Assembly (NCBI GenBank): GCA_003282825.1
Contig: QBYM01000003.1
Coordinates: forward strand, 1-64,000
Direction of reading: 5' to 3'
Length of the DNA: 64,000 nt
Origin: Pelagibacteraceae bacterium AG-325-J17
Lineage (GTDB): Bacteria; Pseudomonadota; Alphaproteobacteria; Pelagibacterales; Pelagibacteraceae
Shown here: positions 1-9,257 of the stretch, one piece after another
Layout of the letters: each line of letters begins with the position of its first letter
How positions within the stretch are numbered: the stretch's first letter is position 1
The notes under the pieces: generated by a model
What the model was told of the DNA's origin: nothing
The model's input: the letters and a program-made list of their open reading frames with translations, nothing else
Database searches by the model: none
Program-made: the position numbers and the translations under genes

Positions 1-36
1 TATCAAAAAAATATCATTAACAATTGAAAGTTTATA

Positions 37-1755
37 ATGCGGAAGTTTAATAAGAAAAAATTACCAAGTAGACATACATCTTTAGGTGCAGATAGAGCTC
101 CACATAGATCATTTTACTATGCAATGGGAGAAACTGAAAAAGATGTCTCTAAACCATTTATCGGTGTCGTATCAACGTGGAATGAGGCAGCTCCTTGTAA
201 CATTGCCTTAATGAGACAAGCTCAATCTGTTAAAAAAGGTGTTAGAGCATCTGGTGGTACACCAAGAGAATTTTGTACAATTACGGTTACTGACGGTATT
301 GCTATGGGTCATGAAGGAATGAAATCTTCATTAATCTCTAGAGAAGTAATAGCAGATAGTGCTGAACTTACTGTTAGAGGTCATTGTTATGATGCATTAG
401 TAGGTATTGCAGGTTGTGATAAATCTTTACCAGGTTTGATGATGTCGATGGTTCGATTAAATGTTCCAAGTGTTTTTATTTATGGCGGATCAATACTTCC
501 AGGAAAATATAAAGGTAAAGATGTAACTGTTGTTGATGTTTTTGAAGCAGTTGGAAAACATTCATCAGGTCAAATGTCAGCAAAAGAATTAAGAAAATTA
601 GAATTAGTTGCCTGTCCAAGTGCAGGTGCTTGTGGTGGTCAATTCACTGCAAATACTATGGCCTGCGTATCAGAAGCTATTGGTTTAGCATTACCTTATT
701 CAGCAGGAACTCCTGCTCCTTATGAAGAAAGAGATAAGTATGCAAAATTAAGTGGTAAAATGGTAATGGAACTATTAGCAAAAAAAATTAAACCAAGAGA
801 TATTGTTACAAGAAAAGCTTTAGAAAATGCTGCAACAATAGTTGCTGCAACGGGGGGATCAACAAACGCAGGATTACATTTACCTGCAATAGCTAACGAG
901 GCAGGAATTAAATTTGATTTAATGGATGTTGCAAAAATATTTAAAAGAACTCCATATCTTGCTGATTTAAAACCAGGTGGAAAATATGTTGCTAAAGACA
1001 TGTGGTTAGCTGGTGGTGTTCCAATGTTATTAAAAACTCTTTATGAAGGTGGTTTTATTCATGGTGACTGTTTGACAGTTACAGGTAAAACTATGAAAGA
1101 AAATCTAAAGAAAATTAAATTTAATTCAAAACAAAAAGTAATGAGATCTTATAAAAATCCTTTATCACCAACGGGTGGTGTGGTTGGATTAAAAGGAAAT
1201 TTAGCTCCAGATGGTGGAATTGTAAAAATTGCAGGACTTAAAAAATTACAGTTTACTGGAAGAGCAAGATGTTTTGATAATGAAGAAAGTGCAATGAAAG
1301 CAGTTCAAAGTAAAAAATATAAAGACGGTGATGTAATTATTATTAGATACGAAGGACCTGTTGGTGGACCAGGTATGAGAGAAATGCTTTCAACAACAGG
1401 TGCAATTTATGGACAAGGCAAAGGAGAGAAGGTTGCTTTAATTACTGATGGAAGATTTTCAGGAGCAACGAGAGGTTTTTGTGTTGGTCATGTTGGTCCA
1501 GAAGCTGCATTAGGTGGACCTATCGCTTTATTACGTAATGGAGATATGATTGATATCGATGCTAAGAAGGGAACTATTAATGTTCGATTAACTAGGGCTC
1601 AATTAGCTTCAAGAAAAAGAAAATGGAAGGCTAGAAAATCTGATTTTGGATCAGGAACACTTTGGAAATATGCTCAAACAGTTGGACCTGCTTATTTAGG
1701 AGCACCAACGCATCCAGGTAAGAAAAAAGAAGTTAAGGATTATTCAAAAATTTAA
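37..1755 (+). CDS. ilvD: Dihydroxy-acid dehydratase
   Basis: Cytosolic iron-sulfur enzyme that dehydrates 2,3-dihydroxy-isovalerate and 2,3-dihydroxy-3-methylvalerate to the 2-oxo acids, the third common step of valine and isoleucine synthesis. The 572-residue length is normal for the short IlvD form. Visible hallmarks are cysteines at 54, 127 (in CDKSLPG) and 199 (in the [10 protein letters not shown] stretch), which match the cluster ligands of the family, and TDGRFSG at 470-476 in the C-terminal domain. The stop codon TAA shares its last A with the ATG of the downstream sugar-nucleotide gene, so the two are probably cotranslated although their pathways are unrelated. The start lies 36 bases from the window edge, so any promoter is out of view. 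Confidence 0.96.
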   Translation: MRKFNKKKLPSRHTSLGADRAPHRSFYYAMGETEKDVSKPFIGVVSTWNEAAPCNIALMRQAQSVKKGVRASGGTPREFCTITVTDGIAMGHEGMKSSLISREVIADSAELTVRGHCYDALVGIAGCDKSLPGLMMSMVRLNVPSVFIYGGSILPGKYKGKDVTVVDVFEAVGKHSSGQMSAKELRKLELVACPSAGACGGQFTANTMACVSEAIGLALPYSAGTPAPYEERDKYAKLSGKMVMELLAKKIKPRDIVTRKALENAATIVAATGGSTNAGLHLPAIANEAGIKFDLMDVAKIFKRTPYLADLKPGGKYVAKDMWLAGGVPMLLKTLYEGGFIHGDCLTVTGKTMKENLKKIKFNSKQKVMRSYKNPLSPTGGVVGLKGNLAPDGGIVKIAGLKKLQFTGRARCFDNEESAMKAVQSKKYKDGDVIIIRYEGPVGGPGMREMLSTTGAIYGQGKGEKVALITDGRFSGATRGFCVGHVGPEAALGGPIALLRNGDMIDIDAKKGTINVRLTRAQLASRKRKWKARKSDFGSGTLWKYAQTVGPAYLGAPTHPGKKKEVKDYSKI

Positions 1756-2945
1756 TGAAAATTCGCCCAGTCATTTTATGTGGTGGTGCAGGAACAAGAC
1801 TTTGGCCAAAAGCTAAAAAACATCAAGCTAAACAGTTTATTGATTTTGGTAATTGGACTTTATTGGGAAAAACTCTTGAGAGAGTTAAAGCATCTATTTT
1901 TGATGCACCAATTATAAGCACTAATGCAAAATATTTAAGACAAGTAAAACAACATCTAAAGAAACACAAAATAAGAAAATTTAAAATAGTTTTAGAACCT
2001 GCTAAAAGAAACACGGCACCAGCTATATTAAGTACGGCATTAATCAAAGATATACCCAACGAACAACCTTTAATGTTCTTAGCAGCTGATCATTTGATAG
2101 AGAAGGTTGGTTTGTTCAATAAAGCTATCAAAAAAAATCAAAAGAAACTCACTCATAATAATATCTTTATATTTGGGATTAAACCCACAATGCCTTCTAG
2201 TGAATTTGGATATTTTTTAACAAGAAATAACAAAGTAACTAGATTTGTAGAAAAACCTAAAGAGGCTAGAGCTAAACAAATAATTAGTAAAAAAGGTTAT
2301 TGGAATTCTGGAATGTTTTATTTGAGAAAAGATTCAATAATTAATAATTTCAAGAAATATCAGCCAAATATTTACCGAAACTGTAACAAAGCTGTAACAA
2401 AAGCAAAATATAAAAGTAATGTGTATTATTTAAACAAACAAGCATTTACCAAAGCAACAGCCAAGTCTTTTGATTATGCAATATTAGAAAAAACTAGAGA
2501 CATTAATGCAATCAAATTAGATATTCCTTGGTCTGATTTAGGTTCTTGGAAAGAAATTTGTAAAATGTATGGAAGAAATAAAAGACATTATTATAAAAAG
2601 AAGAATGTATTTCATAGACCTTGGGGTAGTTATGTAAATTTATTTAATGGTAAGGAATTTTTGATTAAAGAATTATATGTAAAACCAAAAGGTATATTAA
2701 GTCTTCAAAAACATCATCATAGGGCAGAACATTGGGTCGTTACTCATGGTAAGCCTAAAATTACTTTAAATAAAAAATATTTTACAATGAAACCTGATGA
2801 AACTATTTTTATTCCATTAGGTGCAATCCATAGAATAGAAAATCCATATAAAAAACCAGTAAAAATTATTGAGGCTCAAGTAGGATCAATTCTAAAAGAA
2901 ACAGATATTGTTCGATATCAGGATGTTTATGGCCGTGTTAAATAA
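1755..2945 (+). CDS. manC: Mannose-1-phosphate guanylyltransferase with C-terminal cupin (ManC/AlgA type)
   Basis: Makes GDP-mannose from mannose-1-phosphate and GTP, feeding surface glycan synthesis. The N-terminal nucleotidyltransferase domain shows GGAGTRLWP at 10-18, AADH at 110-113, FVEKPK at 164-169 and NSGMF at 184-188. The C-terminal region (about 288-390) is the cupin of type II phosphomannose isomerases, with RPWGSY at 288 and a histidine-rich metal site (HHHRAEHW) at 320-327. At 396 residues it is shorter than the roughly 470-480 of most bifunctional ManC proteins, so isomerase activity is less certain than transferase activity. The ATG overlaps the ilvD stop by one base. An 8-bp inverted repeat covers its own stop codon. 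Confidence 0.9.
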   Translation: MKIRPVILCGGAGTRLWPKAKKHQAKQFIDFGNWTLLGKTLERVKASIFDAPIISTNAKYLRQVKQHLKKHKIRKFKIVLEPAKRNTAPAILSTALIKDIPNEQPLMFLAADHLIEKVGLFNKAIKKNQKKLTHNNIFIFGIKPTMPSSEFGYFLTRNNKVTRFVEKPKEARAKQIISKKGYWNSGMFYLRKDSIINNFKKYQPNIYRNCNKAVTKAKYKSNVYYLNKQAFTKATAKSFDYAILEKTRDINAIKLDIPWSDLGSWKEICKMYGRNKRHYYKKKNVFHRPWGSYVNLFNGKEFLIKELYVKPKGILSLQKHHHRAEHWVVTHGKPKITLNKKYFTMKPDETIFIPLGAIHRIENPYKKPVKIIEAQVGSILKETDIVRYQDVYGRVK

Positions 2946-2953
2946 TTAACACG
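2934..2953. terminator. Hairpin at the manC / PiT-like convergent junction
   Basis: CGTGTTAA and TTAACACG form a perfect 8-bp stem with an ATAA loop, and the manC stop codon falls in this hairpin. There is no T-run on either side, so it is not a canonical intrinsic terminator. It more likely protects or separates the converging transcripts. It is the only convincing 3' hairpin among the convergent pairs in this window. Confidence 0.45.
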
Positions 2954-2969
2954 ACCACAAAATATATAT

Positions 2970-3935
2970 TTAAAACCAATTATTTGGAATAATTATGTAG
3001 TGGATTGCTAAAACAATTCCAACTGAAACACTTAGTCCAAAGATCATTTTAAGAAAGTCTTTACCAATTAATGGGAAAACATATTTAAATTTATAATCTT
3101 TGTTCATAGTTGAAATTGCAAGTTCTCTACCACACAATAAACCAACAAATACCCATGTTGTTGACATTGGTAAATCATTTAGTTCCTTAAAGTAGAATAA
3201 AACAGCAGCATAAATTACATTGATAATTGTAGCTGATCTTGCATATCTAGTTCCAGTTTTTTCTAAAACTACTGCTTGGATCCGTCCACCTTGAATGTAG
3301 AAAATGTAAAATAGTAAAACCGTAAAATATGCCATTACAGTTAGAAGAATTATTATATCTAGTTGTCTTGGAAGATATACTGCAATATTTGCTACATCGT
3401 GAGATAACCAAACCCACCATAACCAACCTGATGAAACCCAAACAGCATTTCTCCAAAATCCTATCCATTTGTCATCTACTTCATCAAATTTTTCATTAAT
3501 GAATTTTGATACAGCTATCCAGGCTATGTAAGCAACCATTGCCGCTAAACCATAACCAACTACACTTTTCATTAACATTTTTTCAAGCACAACTGTTGAA
3601 GCAAACGCTGAAAGAACTAAAAAGGTTGTTGATACAGGAATACCAATTCTTGTTAATAATAAGAGTATTGCAGGCGCTACTGCATGATACCATTGAATTT
3701 CTTGATAAGGTATTCTAGTTAATCTTCCATATGAAATATCACCATCATACGCATACCATCCCCATGCTAAAGCTAAAATCATTACACTAGAAGCTGATCC
3801 TGCAAGTACGTACCATTTAAACCACTTCTTTTTTGAAGCTATAAATGTACCTAGTGTTTGAATTGAGTCGTTAGCGATTACGCTATAACCGGCAAGGGCA
3901 AACCCTATAACCGTATAAATTAAAGTCATTTCCAT
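2970..3935 (-). CDS. Divergent PiT-family-like membrane permease
   Basis: A 321-residue protein with about eight to ten hydrophobic segments. It carries two degenerate copies of the inorganic phosphate transporter (PiT) signature. The first half has AND at 21-23 with a following LGT, then PVSTT at 100-104. The second half has SHDVAN at 178-183, then PMSTT at 256-260. In PiT proteins GANDVANAFGT and P-S-TTH recur in each half in this order. The usual GAND glycine and the TTH histidines are missing, so the substrate (phosphate, sulfate or another anion) cannot be assigned. The ATG at 3935 is chosen because AGGAG lies 7 bases upstream, a strong ribosome site for this genome. It stands alone on its strand, convergent with manC. 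Confidence 0.7.
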   Translation of the reverse strand: MEMTLIYTVIGFALAGYSVIANDSIQTLGTFIASKKKWFKWYVLAGSASSVMILALAWGWYAYDGDISYGRLTRIPYQEIQWYHAVAPAILLLLTRIGIPVSTTFLVLSAFASTVVLEKMLMKSVVGYGLAAMVAYIAWIAVSKFINEKFDEVDDKWIGFWRNAVWVSSGWLWWVWLSHDVANIAVYLPRQLDIIILLTVMAYFTVLLFYIFYIQGGRIQAVVLEKTGTRYARSATIINVIYAAVLFYFKELNDLPMSTTWVFVGLLCGRELAISTMNKDYKFKYVFPLIGKDFLKMIFGLSVSVGIVLAIHYIIIPNNWF

Positions 3936-4100
3936 TCTTTATCTCCTATATATTATTGTTTTCGGTTCCTATCGATTCATGACTTAAGGAGTATGTAATA
4001 TCAGACGGAAAATAATTCTATATATAAATTTATTGAATTGTGAATTAGGGGGTGGATTCGTCAACTTTTAAACTAATTAAGATCAAAGTCTACTTTAAAA

Positions 4101-4322
4101 TTAAAATACAACCTTATAAATTCCTATTAAGAACAATGGTATTTGTAGTCCAAAGTTAGTTAGTATTGCTTTATCTTTGCTAACAAATCCAGCTATAGTC
4201 CATCCAACAACACCTAATCCGTGAAAGTATATATTTAAAGGATATATATTTAGGTTTGTTAATAGAATACCAACTAATACTAGAAATGTACTTATCCATT
4301 TAAGATATTTCTTAATAAACAT
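4101..4322 (-). CDS. Small three-helix membrane protein (DUF6552-like)
   Basis: A 73-residue protein that is almost wholly membrane-embedded, with hydrophobic segments at about 8-22, 30-46 and 55-71 and a lysine-rich start (FIKKYLKW). The shape resembles small inner-membrane proteins that recur in marine alphaproteobacteria (the DUF6552 type), but that family call is from memory of its pattern and is uncertain. It lies 44 bases downstream of zur on the same strand, so it may ride on the znuCB-zur transcript. No function can be read from the sequence. Confidence 0.6.
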   Translation of the reverse strand: MFIKKYLKWISTFLVLVGILLTNLNIYPLNIYFHGLGVVGWTIAGFVSKDKAILTNFGLQIPLFLIGIYKVVF

Positions 4323-4366
4323 TAATTCTCCTTTTAACTTATTTTATTTAGATTTTAGATAATAAC

Positions 4367-4750
4367 TTATCTACACTTTTTACATAATCCAAAAAACTCA
4401 AGATTGTATTTACTATATTTCATACCATCTTTGTCTTTGAAATTAGTTAAATATTTAGAAAGGCTTGCACTGCTAATTTCTGTAACTTTTTCACAGATTT
4501 CACAGATTGAAAATGCAGTGGCTTTTGATACCTGACAGCTTGAATTATGACATGCAATAAAGGCATTTCTACTTTCAATTTTATGAATTTTTCCTATTTC
4601 AACTAGTTTATCCAGTGCTCGATAAACTTGTAATGGGGCTTTAATACCTTTTTTTTGAACATTATGTAGTATTGAATAAGCTTTCATTGGTTCAGTTGAT
4701 TTATTAATTAAATCAAAAACTATTTGCTGATTTTTTGAAAGAGTTTGCAT
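4367..4750 (-). CDS. zur: Zinc uptake regulator, Fur family
   Basis: Zinc-responsive repressor of zinc import. The 127-residue protein has the Fur winged-helix N-terminus (about 5-60) and a C-terminal dimerisation part. Cysteine pairs C83-x2-C86 and C123-x2-C126 form the structural zinc site of the family, and C67 and C72 may add to the sensing site. It is the last gene of znuC-znuB-zur, 24 bases after znuB. The znuC/znuA intergenic region holds two Zur-box palindromes. That setting supports Zur over Fur, Mur or PerR, and implies that zur represses its own operon. Confidence 0.9.
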   Translation of the reverse strand: MQTLSKNQQIVFDLINKSTEPMKAYSILHNVQKKGIKAPLQVYRALDKLVEIGKIHKIESRNAFIACHNSSCQVSKATAFSICEICEKVTEISSASLSKYLTNFKDKDGMKYSKYNLEFFGLCKKCR

Positions 4751-4774
4751 TTTATTTATTCTACTGATTCCTCA

Positions 4775-5578
4775 TTAATTTTTCAATTTAATCGATTGCT
4801 TTATATTTAATAACGACAAGATAAATAAGAATAAAGAAGCTGCTATAATTGAAGGTCCAGATGCAGTGTTAAATTCCAATGAAGAAAATAATCCTAAGAT
4901 CACAGATAACAAACCACCTATAATTGAATACATCACCATTTTTTGAGGACTTGATGAAATATTTCTAGCCATTGCGGCAGGTATAATTAGCATTCCTGTA
5001 ATTAATAATAATCCGACCATTTTAATTGATATAGCAATGATTGCTGCCATTAAGATCGTAAATATAGCCTTTGCTCTATCAGGATTTAGTCCTTCTGCTT
5101 CGGCCAGTTCATAATTAACTGTTGATGCAAACAAAGGTTTCCAAATTAATCTTAAAATTAAGAGGATTAATGCTCCTCCAATCCATATAATTAAAAGATC
5201 ATCAACCGTAACAGCTAATATATCTCCAAATAATAATCCCATAATATCAAATCTAATAAATGATAAAAAACCTATAACCACTAGTCCTACAGCTAACGAT
5301 GAGTGAGCTAAGAGACCAAGTAAAGCATCACCTGGTAGATTAGTTCTCTTTTGTAACTGTATTAACGTTAAAGCTATTAAAGATGAAATTATAAATACTG
5401 ACAAAGCAATATTAAACTCCATAGAGTAAGCTAGTGTAACACCAAGTAAAGCAGAGTGGGAGAGGGTATCACCAAAATACGAAAGCCTTCTCCATATAAC
5501 AAAACATCCAAGTGGTCCTGTCACAATTGCAACTCCAATACCGGCTATTAAAGCTCTTATAAAGAAATCATCAAACAT
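4775..5578 (-). CDS. znuB: Zinc ABC transporter permease
   Basis: Inner-membrane channel of the high-affinity zinc importer, of the ABC-3 (ZnuB/MntB) family. The 267-residue length and roughly eight hydrophobic helices fit. The N-terminal part carries the family pattern around GPLGCFVIWRRLSYFGDTLSHS (about 21-42), where the permease contacts the ATPase and positions conserved histidine and aspartate residues. LLVITGMLIIPAA-like sequence appears near 190-200. Its ATG immediately follows the znuC stop codon, so the two are translationally coupled. The genetic context with zur and a histidine-rich ZnuA makes zinc the likely substrate over manganese or iron. Confidence 0.93.
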   Translation of the reverse strand: MFDDFFIRALIAGIGVAIVTGPLGCFVIWRRLSYFGDTLSHSALLGVTLAYSMEFNIALSVFIISSLIALTLIQLQKRTNLPGDALLGLLAHSSLAVGLVVIGFLSFIRFDIMGLLFGDILAVTVDDLLIIWIGGALILLILRLIWKPLFASTVNYELAEAEGLNPDRAKAIFTILMAAIIAISIKMVGLLLITGMLIIPAAMARNISSSPQKMVMYSIIGGLLSVILGLFSSLEFNTASGPSIIAASLFLFILSLLNIKQSIKLKN

Positions 5579-6325
5579 TTAATTTTTCTTTATCTCTCCT
5601 TCACTTGTATGAATATGATCATGTCTATGCTCATATCTTGATAGTATTTGTGAGGCTTGCTCACCAAATAAAGCCTTGTATTCATTATTTTTTGCTACAT
5701 CCATTGGTGACCCTGAACAACAGACATGACCATTTAAACAAACCACATGATCTGTTGCACTCATTACGGTATGTAGATCATGTGAGATTAATAGGATGCC
5801 ACAGTTTAATTCGTCTGAGATTTTTTTTATTAATTCGTACAAAGCAATTTCACCAGTGAAATCAACTCCTTGAACTGGTTCATCAAGAACTAATAAATCT
5901 GGTTTTTTTGAAATAGCTCTTGCAAGTAATACTCTTTGAAATTCTCCACCCGATAAGTCACCTAGATTTTTATCTTTAAGATGACTAACACCAGTTAAAG
6001 ATAAAGCATCATTAATTGTTTTCTCATTAAGATTTTCAGTAAGCACCATAAAATCATTTACTCTGAGTGGTAATGTCCAATCAATTGAAATTTTTTGAGG
6101 AACATATCCAATTTTCTCTGTATATTTTTCTACTGAGCCATCAATTTTTTTATAAATACCTAAAGCAATTTTAGCAGTTGTACTTTTTCCTGATCCGTTT
6201 GGACCAATAAGAGTAACTATTTTACCTTTTTCAACTTGTAGTGACACACCTCTTACGAGCCATTTATCATTTATTTGAAAACCAGCGTCTTTCAATTTAA
6301 CTAAAATATTTTGATCAGAGCTCAT
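5579..6325 (-). CDS. znuC: Zinc ABC transporter ATP-binding protein
   Basis: ATPase that powers zinc import through ZnuB. The 248-residue protein has Walker A GPNGSGKST at 41-49, a Q-loop glutamine at 77, the ABC signature LSGGE at 124-128 and Walker B LLVLDEP at 144-150 followed by the switch histidine in SHDLH. The tail beyond residue 230 contains scattered histidines (RHDHIH), a common trait of ZnuC. The start codon lies 20 bases from the nearer Zur box, and the gene diverges from znuA. Confidence 0.94.
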   Translation of the reverse strand: MSSDQNILVKLKDAGFQINDKWLVRGVSLQVEKGKIVTLIGPNGSGKSTTAKIALGIYKKIDGSVEKYTEKIGYVPQKISIDWTLPLRVNDFMVLTENLNEKTINDALSLTGVSHLKDKNLGDLSGGEFQRVLLARAISKKPDLLVLDEPVQGVDFTGEIALYELIKKISDELNCGILLISHDLHTVMSATDHVVCLNGHVCCSGSPMDVAKNNEYKALFGEQASQILSRYEHRHDHIHTSEGEIKKN

Positions 6326-6345
6326 TTTAATCCTTGACTTAAAAA

Positions 6346-6378
6346 TGTTATATTATTACATAGTGTTATATTATAACA
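6346..6378. promoter_or_regulatory. Tandem Zur boxes in the znuC/znuA divergent promoter
   Basis: TGTTATATTATAACA at 6364-6378 is a 15-bp palindrome, perfect apart from its central base, and matches the proteobacterial Zur operator (core GTTATAATATAAC). A second copy, TGTTATATTATTACA, lies at 6346-6360, differs at two positions and is offset by exactly 18 bp. A possible -35 (TTGACT, 6334-6339) for znuA sits just before them, so bound Zur would cover the znuA promoter and abut the znuC start. Confidence 0.88.
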
Positions 6379-6395
6379 ACTTAAATATACAACAT

Positions 6396-7448
6396 ATGAA
6401 AAATATTAAAAAATTACCATTTATCTTATCAATACTATCATTCTTAACTATTTTTGTACCTGCAAATGCTGAAATTAAAGTAGTTACTTCAATTAAACCA
6501 ATTCATTCATTAGCAAGTTATTTAATGGATGGAGTAGCAAAACCAGATCTAATAGTTGATGGGTATTCTTCACCTCATAATTTTGCATTAAAACCATCTC
6601 ATGCAAAAATGTTACAAGATGCTGATCTTATATTCTGGGTTGGTGAGGATTTGGAAAATTTTTTAGAAAAACCATTAAATTCAATTGCCAAAAAAGCTGA
6701 AAAAATTGAGTTAATGGAAATCAAGGGTTTAACTAAATTTAAATTTAGAGAAAGAAATGTTTTTGAAGAACATGACCATGACCATAAAGAAGATGACCAC
6801 GATGATCATGCAAAAAAAGAAGACGATCATGACGATCACGATCACGATAAAAAAGAAAAAGAACATGGTCATGATGAACACGGACATGATGATGAACATA
6901 AAAAGAATGGTCACGATGATCACGGTCATAAAGGACACGCACACGGTGAGTTTGATCCACATATTTGGTTGGATCCAATGAATGCAAAAGTGATTTTAAG
7001 CGAAATGGCAGAACACTTGATTGAGAATGATCAAGAAAATGAAGCTAAATATAAAACAAATTTAAAAAAAGCACATAAAGATTTAGATAAACTTACTAAG
7101 AAAGTAAAATCTGAATTAAATAAAGATTTTAAATCAATAGTTTTTCATGATGCATATCAATACTTTGAAAAAAGATTTGGCATTAATATTCTTGGTGCAT
7201 TTACTGTAAATATAGACGTAATGCCCGGTGCTGAGCAGTTAGCTGAAATAAGAGAAATTATTGAGCATGATAAAGTAAGCTGTGTATTTTCTGAACCACA
7301 GTTTAACCCTGATATTATTAAGGCTGTAGCAAAAGATACCAATGTTGCAACAGGGGTTATAGATCCATTAGGAGCTACTCTTAATCCTGGTAAAGATTTA
7401 TATTTTGATTTAATTGGCAACATGTCAAAATCTTTCAAAGGCTGTTAA
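6396..7448 (+). CDS. znuA: Periplasmic zinc-binding protein of the Znu transporter
   Basis: Captures zinc in the periplasm and delivers it to ZnuBC. The ATG at 6396 is chosen because it starts a clean signal peptide (cleavage after ANA at about residue 25). The in-frame ATG at 6345 lies inside the Zur operators and would add an implausible leader. The mature protein has the cluster A-I fold, with metal-ligand candidates H61 (in SSPHNF), the histidine of FDPHIWLDP and the histidine of VFHDAYQYF, plus the EPQFNP motif. Between about residues 124 and 185 (6766-6948) is a charged loop with 18 histidines among Asp, Glu and Lys, typical of zinc-type binding proteins. It diverges from znuCB-zur. Confidence 0.95.
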   Translation: MKNIKKLPFILSILSFLTIFVPANAEIKVVTSIKPIHSLASYLMDGVAKPDLIVDGYSSPHNFALKPSHAKMLQDADLIFWVGEDLENFLEKPLNSIAKKAEKIELMEIKGLTKFKFRERNVFEEHDHDHKEDDHDDHAKKEDDHDDHDHDKKEKEHGHDEHGHDDEHKKNGHDDHGHKGHAHGEFDPHIWLDPMNAKVILSEMAEHLIENDQENEAKYKTNLKKAHKDLDKLTKKVKSELNKDFKSIVFHDAYQYFEKRFGINILGAFTVNIDVMPGAEQLAEIREIIEHDKVSCVFSEPQFNPDIIKAVAKDTNVATGVIDPLGATLNPGKDLYFDLIGNMSKSFKGC

Positions 7449-7490
7449 TTTAAAATTGATCTTTGATCATAAATAATATTTAATAAAGGG

Positions 7491-8489
7491 ATGAGTACAG
7501 TATCCCTTTCATTAGATGAGATTTTTGATTTAGCTAAAAAAACATTATTAGCTAATGGATGTGATGACGAAACAGCATCTATATTATCAGATTTAATCAG
7601 AAATGCTGAACGAGATGGTTCATTATCTCATGGTTTATTTAGATTACCAGCTTATGTAAGTGGTTTAAAAAGTGGAAAAATTAATGGTAAAGGAAAACCA
7701 GAAGTAAAAAAGATTTCAGCATCAGTAATTAAAGTTCAAGGTAATAATTGCTTAGCACCTGTAGTTTTAAGTAAAGGTCTACCTGAATTAGCAAAAGCTG
7801 CAAAAGAAAATGGTGTTGCAGTACTTGCAATAAATAATTCTCATCACATGGCAGCGATGTGGCCTGAAACAGAAAAATTAGCAGAAGAAGGCTTGGTTGC
7901 TTTTGCTTGTACATCGTACAAGCCTGCAGTAGCACCTGCTGGTGCAATCAAGCCATTATTTGGAACAAACCCAATATCATTTGCTTGGCCAAGACCAGGA
8001 AAAACTCCTGTAGTTTATGATATGGCAACAGCATCAATGGCAATGGGTGAAGTTCAAGTGGCTAAAAGAGAAGGGCACAAGGTTCCTATTGGAACAGGAT
8101 TAACTAAAGAAGGTAAAGAAACTACTGATCCAGGCGCAATAGCTGATGGTGGTGTTTTATTACCTTTTGGTGGTTATAAAGGTTCAGCAATTGCTATGAT
8201 GGTAGAATTAATGGCTGGTGCTTTAGTTGGTGATAATTTTAGTTTTGAAACTGCTGCTAAAGATAATAATGATGGTGGTCCACCAAGTGGAGGAGAATTT
8301 ATTCTTGCTATCTCTCCTGATAAAACTGCAGGAACAAATTGGCAAAAACATGCAGATGAATTCTTTGATAAGATGAAATCAATGGGTGAAGTAAGATTAC
8401 CTGGGGAAAGACGACATAAAAATAGACTTGATAAAGGTCCTCGTAATATTAATGAGGAATTAGTTAATAAAATAAAATCTTTAAGCTAA
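7491..8489 (+). CDS. Ldh-family NAD(P)H-dependent oxidoreductase
   Basis: A 332-residue member of the malate/L-lactate (Ldh_2) dehydrogenase family, which reduces 2-oxo acids or cyclic imines with NAD(P)H. Family marks are SLSHGLFRLP at about 43-52, the NNSHHMAAMWP stretch near 117, and FGTNPISFAWP near 160 followed by a glycine-rich TGLTKEGKETTDP segment. These proteins include malate, lactate, sulfolactate, ureidoglycolate and delta-1-piperideine-2-carboxylate reductases, and the sequence alone does not separate them. The gene stands alone after znuA. Its last 9 bases overlap the convergent xth gene, with no terminator between. Confidence 0.85.
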   Translation: MSTVSLSLDEIFDLAKKTLLANGCDDETASILSDLIRNAERDGSLSHGLFRLPAYVSGLKSGKINGKGKPEVKKISASVIKVQGNNCLAPVVLSKGLPELAKAAKENGVAVLAINNSHHMAAMWPETEKLAEEGLVAFACTSYKPAVAPAGAIKPLFGTNPISFAWPRPGKTPVVYDMATASMAMGEVQVAKREGHKVPIGTGLTKEGKETTDPGAIADGGVLLPFGGYKGSAIAMMVELMAGALVGDNFSFETAAKDNNDGGPPSGGEFILAISPDKTAGTNWQKHADEFFDKMKSMGEVRLPGERRHKNRLDKGPRNINEELVNKIKSLS

Positions 8490-9257
8490 TTTAATTTCTA
8501 TGGGTGTGTGATCTGAAGGTTTTTCTCTACCTCTAGGATCTTTATTAATATTTATAGATTTTATTTGGTCGATCAAAGAGTTTGAAACTAAAAAATGATC
8601 TATTCTCATCCCATTATTCTTTTGCCATGCACCTCTCATATAATCCCAAAAAGTATAACCTTCTTTCGTTTCATTAAAATGTCTATAAACATCACTAAAA
8701 CCTAAATTTAGCATCTCTCTAAATTTTTTCCTTATTTCTAATCTGTACAAGGCATCATCCTCAAAACTTTTAACATTATAGACATCTTCAGCAGCAGGGA
8801 TCACATTAAAGTCACCCGCGAGAATAATATTCGAATTTTTTTTAGATAAAGACTTTAGTTGTTTAATTAATTGATCCATCCAATTTTTTTTATAGTCATA
8901 TTTTTCTGTATCAACTGGATTTCCATTAGGAGTATATATATTAATTAACTGAACAACTTTTTTCTTATATTCAACCTCAGCAGAAATTATTCTAGATTGT
9001 TTTAATTTATCTTTAATTAAATCTGTTCTAATATTTTTTAATTTTCCTTTTGAAATAATAGCAACACCATTATAACTTTTTTGTCCAAATACATGACTTT
9101 CATAATCCATAGATGAAAAATCATCATAAGGAAAATTTACATCTTCAGTTTTGATCTCCTGCATCATTAAAATATCTGGTTTATACTTTAAAAGATAACT
9201 TTTGATATTTTCAATACGAGCTCGCACGGAATTTACATTCCAGGAAGAGATGAGCAT
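8481..9257 (-). CDS. xth: Exodeoxyribonuclease III (AP endonuclease)
   Basis: DNA repair nuclease that cuts at abasic sites and degrades 3' ends. Motifs of the endonuclease/exonuclease/phosphatase fold are visible: SSWNVNSVRARI at the start, MMQEIKT (catalytic Glu), the GDFNVIP loop in the middle and SDHTPI near the C-terminus. The ATG at 9257 is chosen over an upstream in-frame start at 9287 because the protein then begins as the family does. It also overlaps the erpA stop as TAATG, indicating a two-gene operon. Length 258 residues, normal for the family. Confidence 0.93.
   Translation of the reverse strand: MLISSWNVNSVRARIENIKSYLLKYKPDILMMQEIKTEDVNFPYDDFSSMDYESHVFGQKSYNGVAIISKGKLKNIRTDLIKDKLKQSRIISAEVEYKKKVVQLINIYTPNGNPVDTEKYDYKKNWMDQLIKQLKSLSKKNSNIILAGDFNVIPAAEDVYNVKSFEDDALYRLEIRKKFREMLNLGFSDVYRHFNETKEGYTFWDYMRGAWQKNNGMRIDHFLVSNSLIDQIKSININKDPRGREKPSDHTPIEIKLA

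Noticed and set aside
6345..6395. Upstream in-frame ATG extending ZnuA by 17 residues
   Set aside because: It lies inside the two Zur operators and would put a Tyr-rich leader before a perfectly normal signal peptide.
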